Source of the DNA: Rhizoctonia solani
Lineage: Eukaryota; Basidiomycota; Agaricomycetes; Cantharellales; Ceratobasidiaceae
Length of the DNA: 64,000 nt
Assembly (NCBI RefSeq): GCF_016906535.1
Contig: NC_057375.1
Coordinates: forward strand, 1,178,001-1,242,000
Direction of reading: 5' to 3'
Made by a program: the position numbers and the translations under genes. Positions 49,501 to 61,286 of this stretch are shown piece by piece. The notes beneath the pieces were generated by a model. It did no database searches. It saw only the letters and a list, made by a program, of their open reading frames with translations, and was not told the origin of the DNA. Within the stretch, counting starts at the first letter, position 1. Each line of letters begins with the position of its first letter.

Positions 49501-52067
49501 TCCACCGAGCGCTCGATGTTCGCCGTGGACGAGAGGCATTGTCCTCGAACCACATTGTAGTGTGGCTGTCCGATACCGGTGGTGTGCGACTCAAATTCGT
49601 AGCGCTTGTGCGATCTTCAAGAGGTAGGGCGTCGAGGTGGAGCCGAGCTGGGCCTTCAGACCCGGGAAGTCTGACGGCCCTAGTCAACGCGCTTCTCACA
49701 CCTACACGACTTGTAGTCGTGGCGATGTCTACTGGTCGTCTTGTGCCCATCCCAGTATCCGTCTCCCTCGTGCTCGCGGTACCCATCGTGGCCTCAGATG
49801 ACCTCAGAGCCGTTGTAGTCTCAGACCCTCTGGTGCCCGTACTAATCTCCGACCCTCTGGTACCCATCGCGACCTCTGACCCTCCTGTCTCGGGTGTCCT
49901 CGGGCCAAACAAATCCGACCAGCTCATCCGACCAGGCTCGGGACTGACAGACGCCCGAAATGAGGGCAGGGAAGCCCCAGAGTCTGAAGGCCGCGAAGGA
50001 AGTGAAGCGCCTGACTCAGTCAAACGGCGCGAGTAGATCGATTCGAAGGTCGAATCTTCGCTTGGATGGGTTATTCGAGATGGTTGTTCGTTATGGCCGT
50101 TCCTTGGTACCTCCTCGGTATGAGTATAGCTCGATAATTGCTCGGGGCCAATTTGAGGAAGATGTTCAGGTGGGGTTTGTTCTAGGTGATGCTGTTGTTC
50201 ATGACCACTCGTTGATAACGGCACACCCCTCAGCACCTCACCAGCGTGTGGCTGGCGCTCATCCGTTTCAACCGGGGGAAAGTACGATCCCACAGCCATG
50301 CCAGCCTGCGCTTGGTTTGGACTGACGCTGCTGCTATTTCCTCTCTCGCTTTGACGTAGCAATCCGGTGCCTTGATGCTCCATTAATTCTGAGCTCTCCT
50401 GGTGCACGAGACCAGTTCGGGCCGTGCCTTCCTGCCGCATGAATCGTCTGAGTGCGTCCAGAGATGCATCGCCGCCATCCAGTTGAGGTGACGAAGGATA
50501 TGATTCTGTTTGGGGCAGGGGCGGGCCGTATGGCATTTGAGGTTCTGAAGGGACAAAAGTTCCTGTTTGGGACGGGGATGGGACATAACTTTCTGTTCGA
50601 TCTGCGGATGGAGTATAAAGTTCTGCTTGAGATGAAATATACGAATCTCCACCTAAGCGAAACCAAAAATGTCAGAAAATATAAACAGTAATAATAAACA
50701 TTATCAAAAAGTAATCATGAAGCGTCTTCAGTCGAGCCCAATTTATGAGAAGTTCATTTCAACTATGCGAGACCCATCCAACCGTGCACAAGATATCAAA
50801 GCCATCAACATAAAAATACTCACCACTATGGACGGGCGAGTCAACCTCCATCATCCGGGCCACGAAACTCGGCAAGGCACTGCCTGGCGGAGTCACAGCA
50901 AGATCAAACGCCGAAGTTCGTGGGGATGCTGAGGTGGGGAATGCAGTCGAAGGCGAGTCTGGTCCAGGAGCAAGGGGAAAGTTAAGGAGGTTGAGTGAAA
51001 GAGGGCGTCTTGTCGCGGTTACAGCAGGCGGGGAGTGGTTAGCAGGCGCGATGGTACGTGGTGAATGATCAGAGCGAACGGTCGACGCTGCCCCTGGTGA
51101 TGATGTAGCACTTCTCGCAATCGAACTGGGCCCGAGGGAGCCAGATCCCGACCCAGGCTCGAGTGATGCAGAGACCGACTCGGACGTAGCAAGTAAACTG
51201 GAGCCAACGCTCTCGCCTTCAATATCGACCCACGGTAACGGTACTCGGGTGGACCCAGCTCTACTGTGTTGCGGGAGTGGCAACGCGCTATCCACGCTCG
51301 CGCTTCCGAAGCTGAGCGAGAACGCCCGGTCTCGGGGCGGGGGAAGAGCTTCGTCGAGTTGCTGGGTCAACCAACCGAGGTCAAGTGGTTGGGCTCGCGG
51401 TTCAGATGAAGCAACATTGTTTGTCGATGTGGAACGTGGTGGCAAGGCAAGTCGCAATGGGGCGCTAGTGGTCGTCGTCGTGGGGGGCGAAACGGGCCTG
51501 AACCCTGATTGGCTGGAGAGGGACAAATTAGGAAGATGGAGTGGGGAAGAAGATCGTAGTGCCGCTGGAGTAGGTATTCTCGGTGCAGCAGCTGGTGCAC
51601 GAGTCTCGGGATCATCGACAGTCGACAATGGCCAGTCAGGTCTTGTTGGACTGCGTGAGAAATTTGGATTGGGAGACTCGGCTGCAGATGCATAGGCCGA
51701 CTGTACCAGAAACAATTCCAATTAATTCGTCATTAGTCAGTCATGAATCAAAGCTCACTTCGTCGGTGCTCATCGTCTCCTCGAGGTCGTCAGGAATTGC
51801 ACTGGTAGCGGCATTGCCATTGCCACTGCCACTCCTGGGGCGTTTATCCCGTTCTTGAGATTCGGATGATGCCCAAGGAAATGGGCGTTTGGTGGAACCT
51901 GGTGTGTTCTCGCCGTTGGGATTTGTGCTCGGCTGAGTCGATGGACCAGCCCCGACAGAGCTCGTCAGGTAAGTACTGTTGTCGCTGCTCGAGTAGTTCA
52001 TGCTGAAAGTATGGGTACTCGTCCCTGGAACGTACGTATATAACTGAGCCGCCGTACTCCCGCTCAT
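46547..52067 (-). CDS. Long disordered RING-H2 zinc-finger protein, probable ubiquitin E3 ligase
   Basis: A gene of about 5.5 kb encoding on the order of 1,600 residues. From ATG 52067 (MSGSTAAQLY) almost the whole protein is Ser/Pro/Arg/Thr-rich and presumably disordered, including short near-repeats of GTRGSE around 49800-49900. The only folded part is at the C terminus: CPICLDDYSSED, then KRCSHWFHREC, a GT-AG intron, QWL, and NSRTCPVCRGQADGE, stop at 46547-46549. The ligand order C-C-C-H-H-C-C-C is that of RING-H2 fingers, which recruit E2 enzymes. Introns occur near 50700-50820, 48390-48420 and 46700-46780. At least one frameshift lies near 49500-49560. It is followed on the same strand, 390 bp upstream, by UBC13. 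Role as an E3 is inferred from the RING only. Confidence 0.8.
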
Positions 52068-52457
52068 TGTCGGGCCTAGAATAATGTCCAGTTCAAATCG
52101 TGGCAAAACCAATAAATGTCACTATGTCTTACCTACTCAGACGTAACTCTGATATATACGAGCCGGCAAAACAATAAGCAAGATGGTTCACTCGTCGTCG
52201 TCACTCGTCACACAACGTACATATGTACCATGCTCAGGGGGTTTCTCAATTGCCAATATGAGTGAGAAACGCCCCGGTTACATTACCCTCTGTGCCAATT
52301 TCGGATATGAGGGCCCACAAGCCGATTGGAGTACCCGCACACACAGCCAATTACAGAATACGCTTAATATTGCAATCAATCAATGTATCGGTCCATGATT
52401 CGCATCTGCCATCTACTCTAGGTATATCCTATTCCACTTAACTGTACCACCCACTAC

Positions 52458-53214
52458 CTAATGAGCGTACTTCTCTGTCCACTCCTTGCTCACTCTAATC
52501 GCATCCGATTCGTTCTCCTTGTAGTGCTTGGCAACCTGTAACACCACAGAGATATAATATTAGAAACTGAATTCTTGTCCTTAATATCAAAGCTCACGTC
52601 AGTCGCGAGTGGGTCGTCAGGATTCGGGGCAGACAACAGCGCTTGTATCGACAAGAGCACCGTGCGAATCTGGAGCGCTGGAGACCACTTGTCTATTTGC
52701 CCATATCAGTGGCATGCCATGGAGGACTACACGATCACTAACCCTTGAGAATGTCCAAACAGATTCGACCAAGTTTATCTACCATCCTCTGGATCAATAC
52801 CAGCACTAAACCCCACGCAAATTTAACGCACCAATATTCGGATGATAAATCTTGGTCAAAAACCGGACTTTGGGTGGGCTCATAGGGTACTCTTCAGGCA
52901 AGAACAACTCGAGCTTGAATGCACCGCCTACGCGACTGAGCACATTGCCATCCATACCCACAACATACTCACCTTCGAATGGAGACCCACCAGGGCCGGC
53001 GATCGTCACATCGAAATACCGCAAATTGTCCTCATGTGGCGACGCGGAGATTCCGGGTGCTGGGTCCGCTGCTAGTCGTTCTGTTTCCTGCATCCAAGAT
53101 GAATATACATATATCTTTCGAAAAGGATGATACTCGAACCTTGATGATTCTCTGTGCAAAGTATCAGATATGTTTGTTTGTGGGGTATAACATGCGTACC
53201 TTTGGGAGGGACAT
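52458..53214 (-). CDS. UBC13: Ubiquitin-conjugating enzyme E2 UBC13 (148 aa, seven exons, intact)
   Basis: With an Mms2/Uev1-type partner this E2 builds K63-linked ubiquitin chains for postreplication DNA repair and signalling. Exons (minus strand): 53200-53214, 53140-53151, 52973-53087, 52832-52927, 52743-52778, 52598-52692 and 52458-52535; all GT-AG, phases agree, 447 nt in total. The sequence reads [73 protein letters not shown], then [11 protein letters not shown] with the catalytic Cys, [20 protein letters not shown], and [14 protein letters not shown]. The HPN motif and Cys are present. Length equals the family norm. Exons 1 and 2 are only 15 and 12 nt. No correction is needed anywhere, which makes it a useful control for sequence quality. 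Confidence 0.95.
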
Positions 53215-53961
53215 GGTCGCGGTTGGAGATGAGAAAGCGCTTGAACCAGGGATACTGTACCATAAGCGCCAATGTAGTGTGAATTCCAAATATGGTGTCT
53301 ATAATCATCTCTTTATGTTACCGGGTGTTCATGTTGAGTATGCGAAGTATTTAAACTGCTATGCACGCCGGAGGCAAGATTTACCAAATTTATGCTTACC
53401 CTGGCTTTCAATACAGCCTCCAATAAGCCTAACTAGATTCTCATTGAAGCAACCAGGCATGATGTACTTGATTTATTAGAGTGATTAGGCTTTCAAGGTC
53501 ATTGTATGCGTGTCCCGTTGGTGATAAAAATCAAGCAAAGCCTTTATACAAAACTCCAAGTCAAAATTCTCAGCAATAGACTCGAATCGTTTCTTAAACT
53601 GAAGCTTTCCCAGGTTTCGTTCCACGTTTCGGTTCCAGTAGATTAACGTGTTTTGTTGGGCCCATCTAATTCGCTACCGAGGAACCACATTACTCGAGAA
53701 CTGCCCAGCATTGAATAAGATGAAGACATATAGGGATGTCGATGTCGTCATCGCCCTATACCTGCTATAGAAAACCTAGGGAGAAGAAGACTAGAAGACT
53801 CAAAGGTAGTCATCGTCCTTGTTGTTCGGCAAAGTAATTCGCCTCGAGGTAGTTTTACTTCGACATCGTTGATACTTAAGATACTTTCCAGTAGCCCTTC
53901 TTCCCATCTTCACCCCACTCAGCCCCTTCACCAACATTACAATCACCCTTCCTTCATCTCC
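53215..53961. other. Intergenic between divergent genes
   Basis: Shared upstream DNA of UBC13 (minus) and the small secreted protein (plus). Plus-strand frames that run into UBC13 exons are shadows. No regulatory motif could be named. Confidence 0.3.
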
Positions 53962-54285
53962 ATGAAATCCTGGAATGTCATGATTCTTCTCGTTGGTGCT
54001 GCATTGCCAACCCTTGCAGTTCCTGCTTCTCTCAACGTTGAGCCCCAGTTCAAAGACTGTGTTCCCGTAGGTCAAGTGAGCATAAACCACAAAGATACCA
54101 TTTTTGGCAAAGAAGCTGATTTTATACACGAAGAAATGCACCCTCCAAGTGCTGTGCTGCGATCCAACCAAGAACTTTTGCAATGTTGGAGATAGGACGT
54201 CGAGCCCGACCTGCGAGCGTATGTGTTTACGTTTTCTTACCTGCCTTGCTTACCAAGAATATCTCGACTTCTTACAGCACTGTAA
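53962..54285 (+). CDS. Small secreted cysteine-rich protein (65 aa, three exons)
   Basis: Exons 53962-54066, 54134-54218 and 54278-54285 are joined by GTAGGT..AAG and GTATGT..CAG introns with matching phases. A signal peptide (MKSWNVMILLVGAALPTLA) is followed by about 45 residues with six cysteines: one in QFKDCVP, then KCTLQVLCCDPTKNFCNVG, then PTCEPL at the end. The paired CC and even cysteine number suggest three disulfides in the secreted form. Such small Cys-rich proteins are common candidate effectors or hydrophobin-like factors in plant-associated fungi, but the spacing here does not match the eight-Cys hydrophobin pattern. Function unknown. The second acceptor choice (AAG) is the weakest point. 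Confidence 0.65.
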
Positions 54286-54765
54286 TGGCGGCCGGGAGCT
54301 AACTGGAGCTCAGACTGAGCCGAGCGAAATTTCTTGAAATGTCTGTATCTTAGCCTCTCTTTGCGCCTATGCTACTCTATATATCTTGTCTGCATGGTGA
54401 CCGCAAATAAAAGCTTTACCTGATCATATACACGCTATATATGTGCTTGTTTTGTTTCCAGTTCACGGGAGTCTGATTAATATTGAGTGCGCCCGGTCTC
54501 TCCTAATGCGGAGGGTTCGCACCTCTTTCTGTCTATGTGGGTCCTTCGCAACTCATTGGTTATTGTATTCATATCTTCTCTCAGAACGTATATTCACATA
54601 CGCTTCGCTGTCTATCATCACTTCGCGAGGGGCACTTAATGTTATCCATATCACTAGTACTCTATATGAGGGTTTCATGTCCAGCTTCTGCTCCAATATT
54701 TTGTTTGGAGAAAATCAAGATCTATTCGCAGAAATTAAGAAAATGTTTAAACTGAACGAAATGCT

Positions 54766-57424
54766 CTACAATACAGATACTTTAAGAGGCATAGTGGGAG
54801 ACTTCCCGTCTTCAAGTAGACCTTTGGTCCCTTCCACATACGGAACCATGGTGCCACTCATCAACCAGACCGTACGGGTGTTCCCGGGCTCGAATTTGAA
54901 CGATTTGACGAGTGTCGATAGAACAGTTTCTAGATGGGCTTGGTTAGATAGAACGCACACTTGATCCTGGACATTCACTTACTAAGCTCAAGCAAGGAAA
55001 ACTTAAAGCCACTGAAAGTGTTCGCGGTTAGTATAATCTCACTAATCGAGCGGTCTCTATGAACTGGCTCACATGCACGCTCTGGGACCCGCAGAAAAGG
55101 TCATCCTAAACATCGCGAATTAGAACCCTCAAAGCTCATTGACAAGTTGAACTACTCACATAGACGAGTAAACGCCCGAGGTCTTTGCATCAGATACAGA
55201 GTCAGGGAGCTTCTCAAGCCATCTTTCTGGCCGGAACACATCGGCGTCTTCTCCCCAGGTCTCTCTGCGCAAGAGTTGTGCGATTAAACCTGAGGAACAA
55301 CCTTACTAAAATATATTGCTTACTTGGAACGGTTGGCCTCTTTGATAGAGACATAAATATTCGTGCCTTTCCTGACTCGAATCTCTCTAATCTCCTCCCC
55401 ATTCTTGCCCTTGATTGGGTATCTCAAAGGGACCGTGCAGTCAACCATAGCTTCCCTTTCGATCATTGCTGCCGGAGGATAGAGCCGCAATGTTTCGCGG
55501 CACAGCGCATCCATGTATGGTAGGCTATGGAGGTCATCGTATGTAAGCTGGGCCGGGGCTTCGAGGAGTTCGTCACGGAGACGGTCCTGTATAGCCGGGT
55601 TCATTGCTAGCAACTGTAAAATCCGGCTCAAGGCCCCACTGAAGTATGGGAATTAGCTGTGATAAGTCCATCGTATGAAAGCCAAGTCATTACCTGGTAG
55701 TTTCGTGACCAGCAAAGATCAAAGTACTGATGTTGGATATCGTTAGCACTCGCAAACAATTGACACTCAGTAACCGACTGACTTCATCTGACCAAGAAGC
55801 TGATCCTCCGGAAGTCTGTCTTTTTTGTCGGCTTCCATGTTTGCCTTGACTATGCTCCGGATGAGCTGAGCCCGATATATGCGTATCAACAAGACACTCA
55901 CGCAAAACAGACATGATGTCATGTGAATCTTCTCCCTTATCTACTTGATTATGCTTCAGCTTTTCCTTTTTCTGCTCAAGGATCGATTGAGCCTAGTGAG
56001 TCCATAATTAGCAACTTGTTTATTAGCATCCATCGTAAACGCACTCACCTGCTCGTCCTGCACATCGATGATTTGTTTCAGCTTGCGTACAGATGAAATA
56101 GGCGCCCAGTCAGCTAGCTTGCGTTGCAGAGTGGTGGGCCTCAAGTTGTGCAGTATGGGAAAAAATGCCTTCAGGGGTACCACATTGGATAGAGCAGGCC
56201 TGAACCGCATCAATTAATAACGATGACAAAGCTCTGGATGCCGACCACATACAGGAAGTCCTTGACAGCACGGCTGTAAGCTGAGTCGGTGCCCTCGAGA
56301 ACACCGAACGTGTGCCCAAGTCCTATTACGAATAGAGTAAGTTATAAGATAGGCGACCTACATAGCTTTACCTACCTGCTTGCCCGATTAACTCAAGAGC
56401 AGTGGCGCTACACCACTTCAGCATGTCGATTTCTTTCCCTGGTACTCCACCTATATCTTTAATCATGGAGCGTTTCATCTACAAAAATGATGGGGCTTAG
56501 CCAACTGGCTATAATGCAATTTGAGGAATACGTACATCCTGAGCAATTGACTCGAATATGGGGACCACTGGAAGTGAAAGGTTAGTTGATTCCAATGATC
56601 GAATGGTTCAGCAAGTGCATGAGTTACTTACATGATCTCATATGTTTACTTGTGAATACCGGGTTAAGCATCTATAATTTATGTCAACTGATTGCTACCA
56701 CATCGTATATCAGAACTCTGTAATACCTTGCGTTGTGCTTTGTGCACGTTATCTGAATATAAAAATTTAGTAGGTTCGAATGACGCAATGGCGGCGATCT
56801 TACCCGTCGTTGCGAGCAAACCCGGGCCAAAGCTGATTGCGCTGAAACTGGTCAAATAGTTAAATCAACTAGGTTGTAATGATTTCACATAGTTTCGACC
56901 TACTCGTAAAAGAACTGTGGATGACGGAAGGTAACATCCACTCCCTTGACAAGGACCTCATGTATAAACCTCGGGTCGGACACAAACAGGTCTTCCCTCT
57001 GCAACACGTCTATTCATCAGCATGCGCAAGCATCGGATTAGTGCATAAAACAAGCGTACACCAAGCATTCCGTAGATTTTAGACACTGAGCCATACTTGT
57101 CTTGAAGTTCGTTGTGGAAAGTAATTCCTTGAGCGGAGTGCACATCAAATAGGTGCCCTATGATTTTATCACAGTCACAGGATTAGTAGAATTCAACATT
57201 ATAAAGCGAAACTAATGCGTACCAAACATAGTGTTATTATTTGATGGGCCATCGATGTTAGGGTAGTACGAAGGCCCGATGAGGTGCCTGAAAGCGTATC
57301 CCCCCAGCGAAGCAACTGCTAGAGCAATAGAACTCTCAAGAGGATGGGCTTGAAGGAATTCGACCGCTTTGTTGAGGAGCAACTGAGCTTGGTCGGATTC
57401 AACTGCAAAGTGGGTTTCGGACAT
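54766..57424 (-). CDS. Cytochrome P450 monooxygenase, full length
   Basis: From ATG 57424 the minus strand reads FAVESDQAQLLLNKAVEFLQ with a short hydrophobic anchor (SIALAVASLGGYAF) and NIDGPSNNNTMFG. It continues with ITFHNELQDKYGSVSKIYG, the I helix LIFAGHETT, ILQLLAMNPAIQDRLRDELL, LPYMDALCRETLRLYPPAA with the ExxR of helix K, MVDCTVPLRYPIKGK, and the heme loop FSAGPRACIGFKFSLLEL, where the Cys is the heme ligand. The C-terminal part is HLETVLSTLVKSFKFEPG to MPLKVSVL, stop at 54766-54768. More than ten small exons with GT-AG introns are present. The truncated copy at 9.2 kb is its closest relative in the window. Substrate unknown; ER membrane location inferred from the anchor. Confidence 0.85.
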
Positions 57425-59722
57425 GGTGAACTAAGACTGAGGAGAGATGTCGATACTAAAACCTTCCTAGTTACAGTGTTCTTATATATGTTCTCATCAC
57501 TTGTGCGCTCTGGGAGCAAAGCGGCTTGTACCCGCGCTGGGTCAGCGAGTATGATGTAAGTTGATTCGCTGAAGCAACATGTACCTAGTAGAATGGCTAC
57601 AATTGTAGTAGATTTTCCAATGACCCAATACTATTGAATGACACAGCATATAGAGAAAGCTTCTTGCGCGCGGTTAGGTGTAGGGTGCCCTGTATTCGCA
57701 GTATCTTCCCTTCGCAATTTCTAAATATGCTTCAAATTTCTCACCCGCGGGAGTTCTTAAGTATCACGAGACAGAACGGATTTTGGCAACGCGTTCCTTT
57801 CTTAGAGCGTTCAGTCCATGAATGATCACCCAGGCCACAATTTCATAATGATGCCGCGTCAAAATGGACGACGTACGCCCAATGTCCTCGGCAAGCCGCC
57901 GCTCGGTCCTCTTGGTAGCCGCGGCCCAAGTTAACACCTATAATATTATGACATGGAGCATCTCGGAGCTTTGAAACATAGAGTGGCTTCAGTGAATTGA
58001 GAAAATCTCTAATATCCAAAGTAGACATAGTACTTTAGCCCCCTACGATGCATACAGTACATACAATCTTGTGATTTTCACATATATCATCTTGAATTAT
58101 AATACCCTTATGTAGATTTGTCTATATATGTAGTCGGTTATGGCTCATATTTGCTTATTCATGCTCTTAAGCTTCCTTAGCTATCGGATAATACTATAAG
58201 CACCTATGAGTACTGAGAAAACTTCTGTCGGAGGATAGGAACTGTTCGCGGTAAATCTCTGAAGCGCGAATTTTCTGGGCGTAAAAAATCTTGCGTTATA
58301 TGCAGAGCTCCGACAGAATCCGACTGGTATCTCCACGAATCCGCATCCCCAGCTGCGGATGCTTGTCGAAATCTGCACATATATGTACGGAGTTTCTATA
58401 CTTTTACGGCTCACCGTGACATATATGTATGGAAAGGCAAAACATTAGTCTACCAGCTTCTGCAGCCCAGTCTGTGCTTGTGCATCATCTGGTATGTCTG
58501 CATTATACCACCCTCACTTGACAGCATGGTTACCTATATTTAAATTAATAGCATCTAGAGCGCAAATCTCAACGTTCATTCACCCTCGTGAGAAACCCTG
58601 AGTCCGACAAATAAATTACACGTCCTACACACAGAATACAAAATATCCAGATCTTCAAATTATGCGCTGTGAATGTCCAGAAGCTAATAGTAAGCACGTA
58701 TTACGCGCTGAAAAGTGGGATGGACATGTGTTTGAAAATGTTTGGGCAGTTGTAAACAATATTTCCGAGGCAACGGAAGATGAATTAGATTAGCCTATCA
58801 ACAGCCCTAAGTCCACAAATCCAGCTACGATACATATCGATGCAAGTAGCATGCGCAATGGGTTTAATCTGAATAAATTTTGTCCACAGCAGAGCATTTA
58901 GTATCTCACGTACTGTATCACCAACCACTGATCTGAAACTCGAAGAGACGGTTCCAATGAGTTATTCATAAGCTGGACATTTTGCGACTAAGCCTGCGGA
59001 AACGCAAAACAGCCACTTAGCCGGAGCATGTATCGAGTCACGTGGCTACCGCTTCATGCTGTGTCGTGCGGAGTACTACCCGGGTATTCACGTGAAATGT
59101 GACGAAAGTGGTGCAGTTCAACTAGTTATTCTTTTTCTTAGAAGTTAAGACAAAGTCAACCGCTTGGCCATAATATGCTATAAGTGACTCTGTACTTAGG
59201 CAGACATAGGCTATCTGGCGGATATTTATTGAAACTCCAACGTATAAATGATAGCCATTCATACAACTTGAGATATGTGCGAAGTAAACAGTCACCTTTC
59301 GCCGAAAATAGGATGTCATCGATATCACTGCATATTTGAGCACTATACTACAGCAGACTCTCGTTCCATGCTCGTTGATGGGCTCGAATCAAGGTGGCTC
59401 AAACCGGGACTACAATCATCCCATTGGCTAAATAGTAGTAAACCCTTCACAAGAGCACGGAGTGAGATTCCACTGTGCTCAGTTGATATTTTAGGTTAAT
59501 TTTGGATCAGATGATGCAAAAAGGCACAGAGATGGGCCAAGCCGAGTCAGACCCCACGAGCCACCCAAAGGCTTATCTAACCTCTGGGAGCTCACGTGAC
59601 GATTTACACTCGCGTGTCGCGCATCCACCGTCAAAGATTCAGGATGGACTACCCAGCCGAGGATGACGACACTGTAATTTGGCAATGTTCGCAAGCAGTT
59701 GCACTGAAACATATTTTTAAAG
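57425..59722. other. Gene-poor stretch
   Basis: A minus-strand frame at 57843-58028 begins MSTLDIRDFLNSLKPLYVSK and could be a first exon, but no continuation was found. The rest has short overlapping frames only, apart from the dispersed repeat listed separately. Confidence 0.3.
58266..58366 (+). repeat. Diverged dispersed repeat, copy 2 (possible Cys-rich coding remnant)
   Basis: Partner of 41500-41600. In one plus-strand frame it reads GRKKSCVICRAPTESDWYLH and then a stretch with one more Cys, a CxxC pattern that could be part of a zinc-binding fold, but the open segment is short and no start or splice site was identified. Confidence 0.5.
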
Positions 59723-61286
59723 ATGGTAACCCCACTCACTGTTGTATTGTTTTTTGCTGATTGGTTGAAATTGGTAGCACCTGTCGCAACTGCCCCGCCC
59801 CCTTCGGTATCCGCGCCTGGGTCGAGTGCGAAAGTTAGGACCGAACCGGGCCTCATGGGGTGAAGCGTAAGAGACGGCAGGACCAGGTGTTCCCGCTACG
59901 ACTTCAGCTGAAACACTCGGATTGATCCAACAACTTTCGCGCACATTGGGAGGATCTCGAACGTCAAATCCGAACCCAGCACGCCGCAACACTCGTGTGG
60001 CTAGTACAGGGAATATAAAGCTTGGGATGCCGCCGCCGAAGCTGAAGCCTCCTGGATCAGATGAAGCATCAACGTCGGAAACTGGCAGTTTTAATTGGAG
60101 TCGAAGCTCAACGACAAGTCCTCTGGTTGTTGGCCACTATATCCCAGAATCCAGCTCTGGTTCGACTCGATAGCCATTCCGTCTACACCTCCTAACAGGA
60201 CACTCTCTGGACCTCGCTCTGCAACAGAACCAACGATTACTGTATCTGCGTTGTTGGATCATGCTCGTGCGGAATCTCCCGAATTACCATCTCCCCCTAT
60301 CCCGGTCAAGCCCATCATATCTATTCGGACAGATGCGGAAGTTGTAAACAAATCAGCATTCTGTACTCGAATAAACACTTTGGAATCAGCTATGAGTGCC
60401 ACTGGGAGTGGTAGTTTTGTGTCTACTGCTGCACCCATTTCACCGACAACGCCCCTAGTGGCTCTACCTCCCCGTCCAGAAACACCCGAAACACCCATTC
60501 TCGACTTGACTGAGATATCTCCCACCCCTTCCCCAGAACCTAGACCGCTTCGCAAAGCTTCAAGACCCAAATCACCACCTATCGAAGTCACATCAGTCAA
60601 GGTCTCTCCTGAAGCCTCTCGCCCAGTTCCTGACACCGCACGTGCTATTACCGAGCCAAATACTTCTAAACGCCCCCCGGCTGCCTCCTTAAAACACACG
60701 CAATCTGAACCTTCTCGATCGTTCAAGCCTCCGGTTCAAGCATTTAAACCTCCAACCCAAACAGTGTCCAAGCCTCCTACTCAAACAACATTCAAGTCAT
60801 CACCCACCATTTTCCCTACCCAACGCCAAAACTCTCGTACCTTTTCCTCCTCTCAGGCCCGTCTTGGTCTGGGCACAGTGGGAAGAGGTTATTCGCAAGT
60901 GAACAGACCCTTTAAAATGCCTAACAAGGGGAAAGGGACAGTACCACTGACTGTTGTTCCGCTCCCGAGGCGGGATGGAGTGGTAAAGGCCTCTGCAAGT
61001 CCATCGAGGAAAAAGGAAAACATCGACGCGGGGCGAGGGAAGAGGGGGAACTCGCCGGCCCCTGCTGCTCGACCTTCTACCAACCGACCGACAAGTAATC
61101 TTTCCTCTCGAACAACAAGTGGCTCTTCCATTCGTACCACCTCAACCAGGACTACTGGGAAACCCACCAATCTAAAAGTACTTCTGGCTCAAAGCGCGAA
61201 ATGGGTTCCGAGATTGGTCAGATGAGAGCTTTGATGCTGCTACCGTGGACGCCGATATGGCATTTTGGGATACCTGGGATGATTGA
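59723..61286 (+). CDS. Uncharacterised Ser/Pro-rich protein with acidic Trp-containing C terminus (frameshifted)
   Basis: Two long overlapping frames make one protein. The first reads IQQLSRTLGGSRTSNPNPAR, then KLGMPPPKLKPPG and a Ser-rich stretch to about 60170. The second continues ITVSALLDHARAESPELPSP, many Pro/Thr/Ser segments, a block of near repeats (FKPPVQAFKPPTQTVSKPPT) around 60720-60790, and basic Arg/Lys-rich segments to about 61200. A last frame change near 61203 brings in FRDWSDESFDAATVDADMAF and WDTWDD, stop at 61284-61286, which looks like a true conserved C terminus. The start is uncertain: ATG 59723 followed by a GTAACC..TAG intron is one possibility. Mostly disordered; no family recognised. 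A microtubule- or cytoskeleton-related role would be a guess, so none is assigned. Confidence 0.55.

Noticed and set aside
47219..50325. Several plus-strand frames of 100-165 codons
   Set aside because: All are antisense shadows of the long Ser/Pro/Arg-rich RING-H2 gene, whose codon bias keeps the opposite strand open.
54443..54964. Plus-strand frame of 173 codons with hydrophobic segments
   Set aside because: Its 3' half is the antisense of the P450 C-terminal exon (KSFKFEPG to KVSVL), which is clearly real on the minus strand. The 5' half alone has no motif.
60259..60726. Minus-strand frame of 155 codons
   Set aside because: Shadow of the Ser/Pro-rich gene on the plus strand; Gly/Val-rich composition with no motif.
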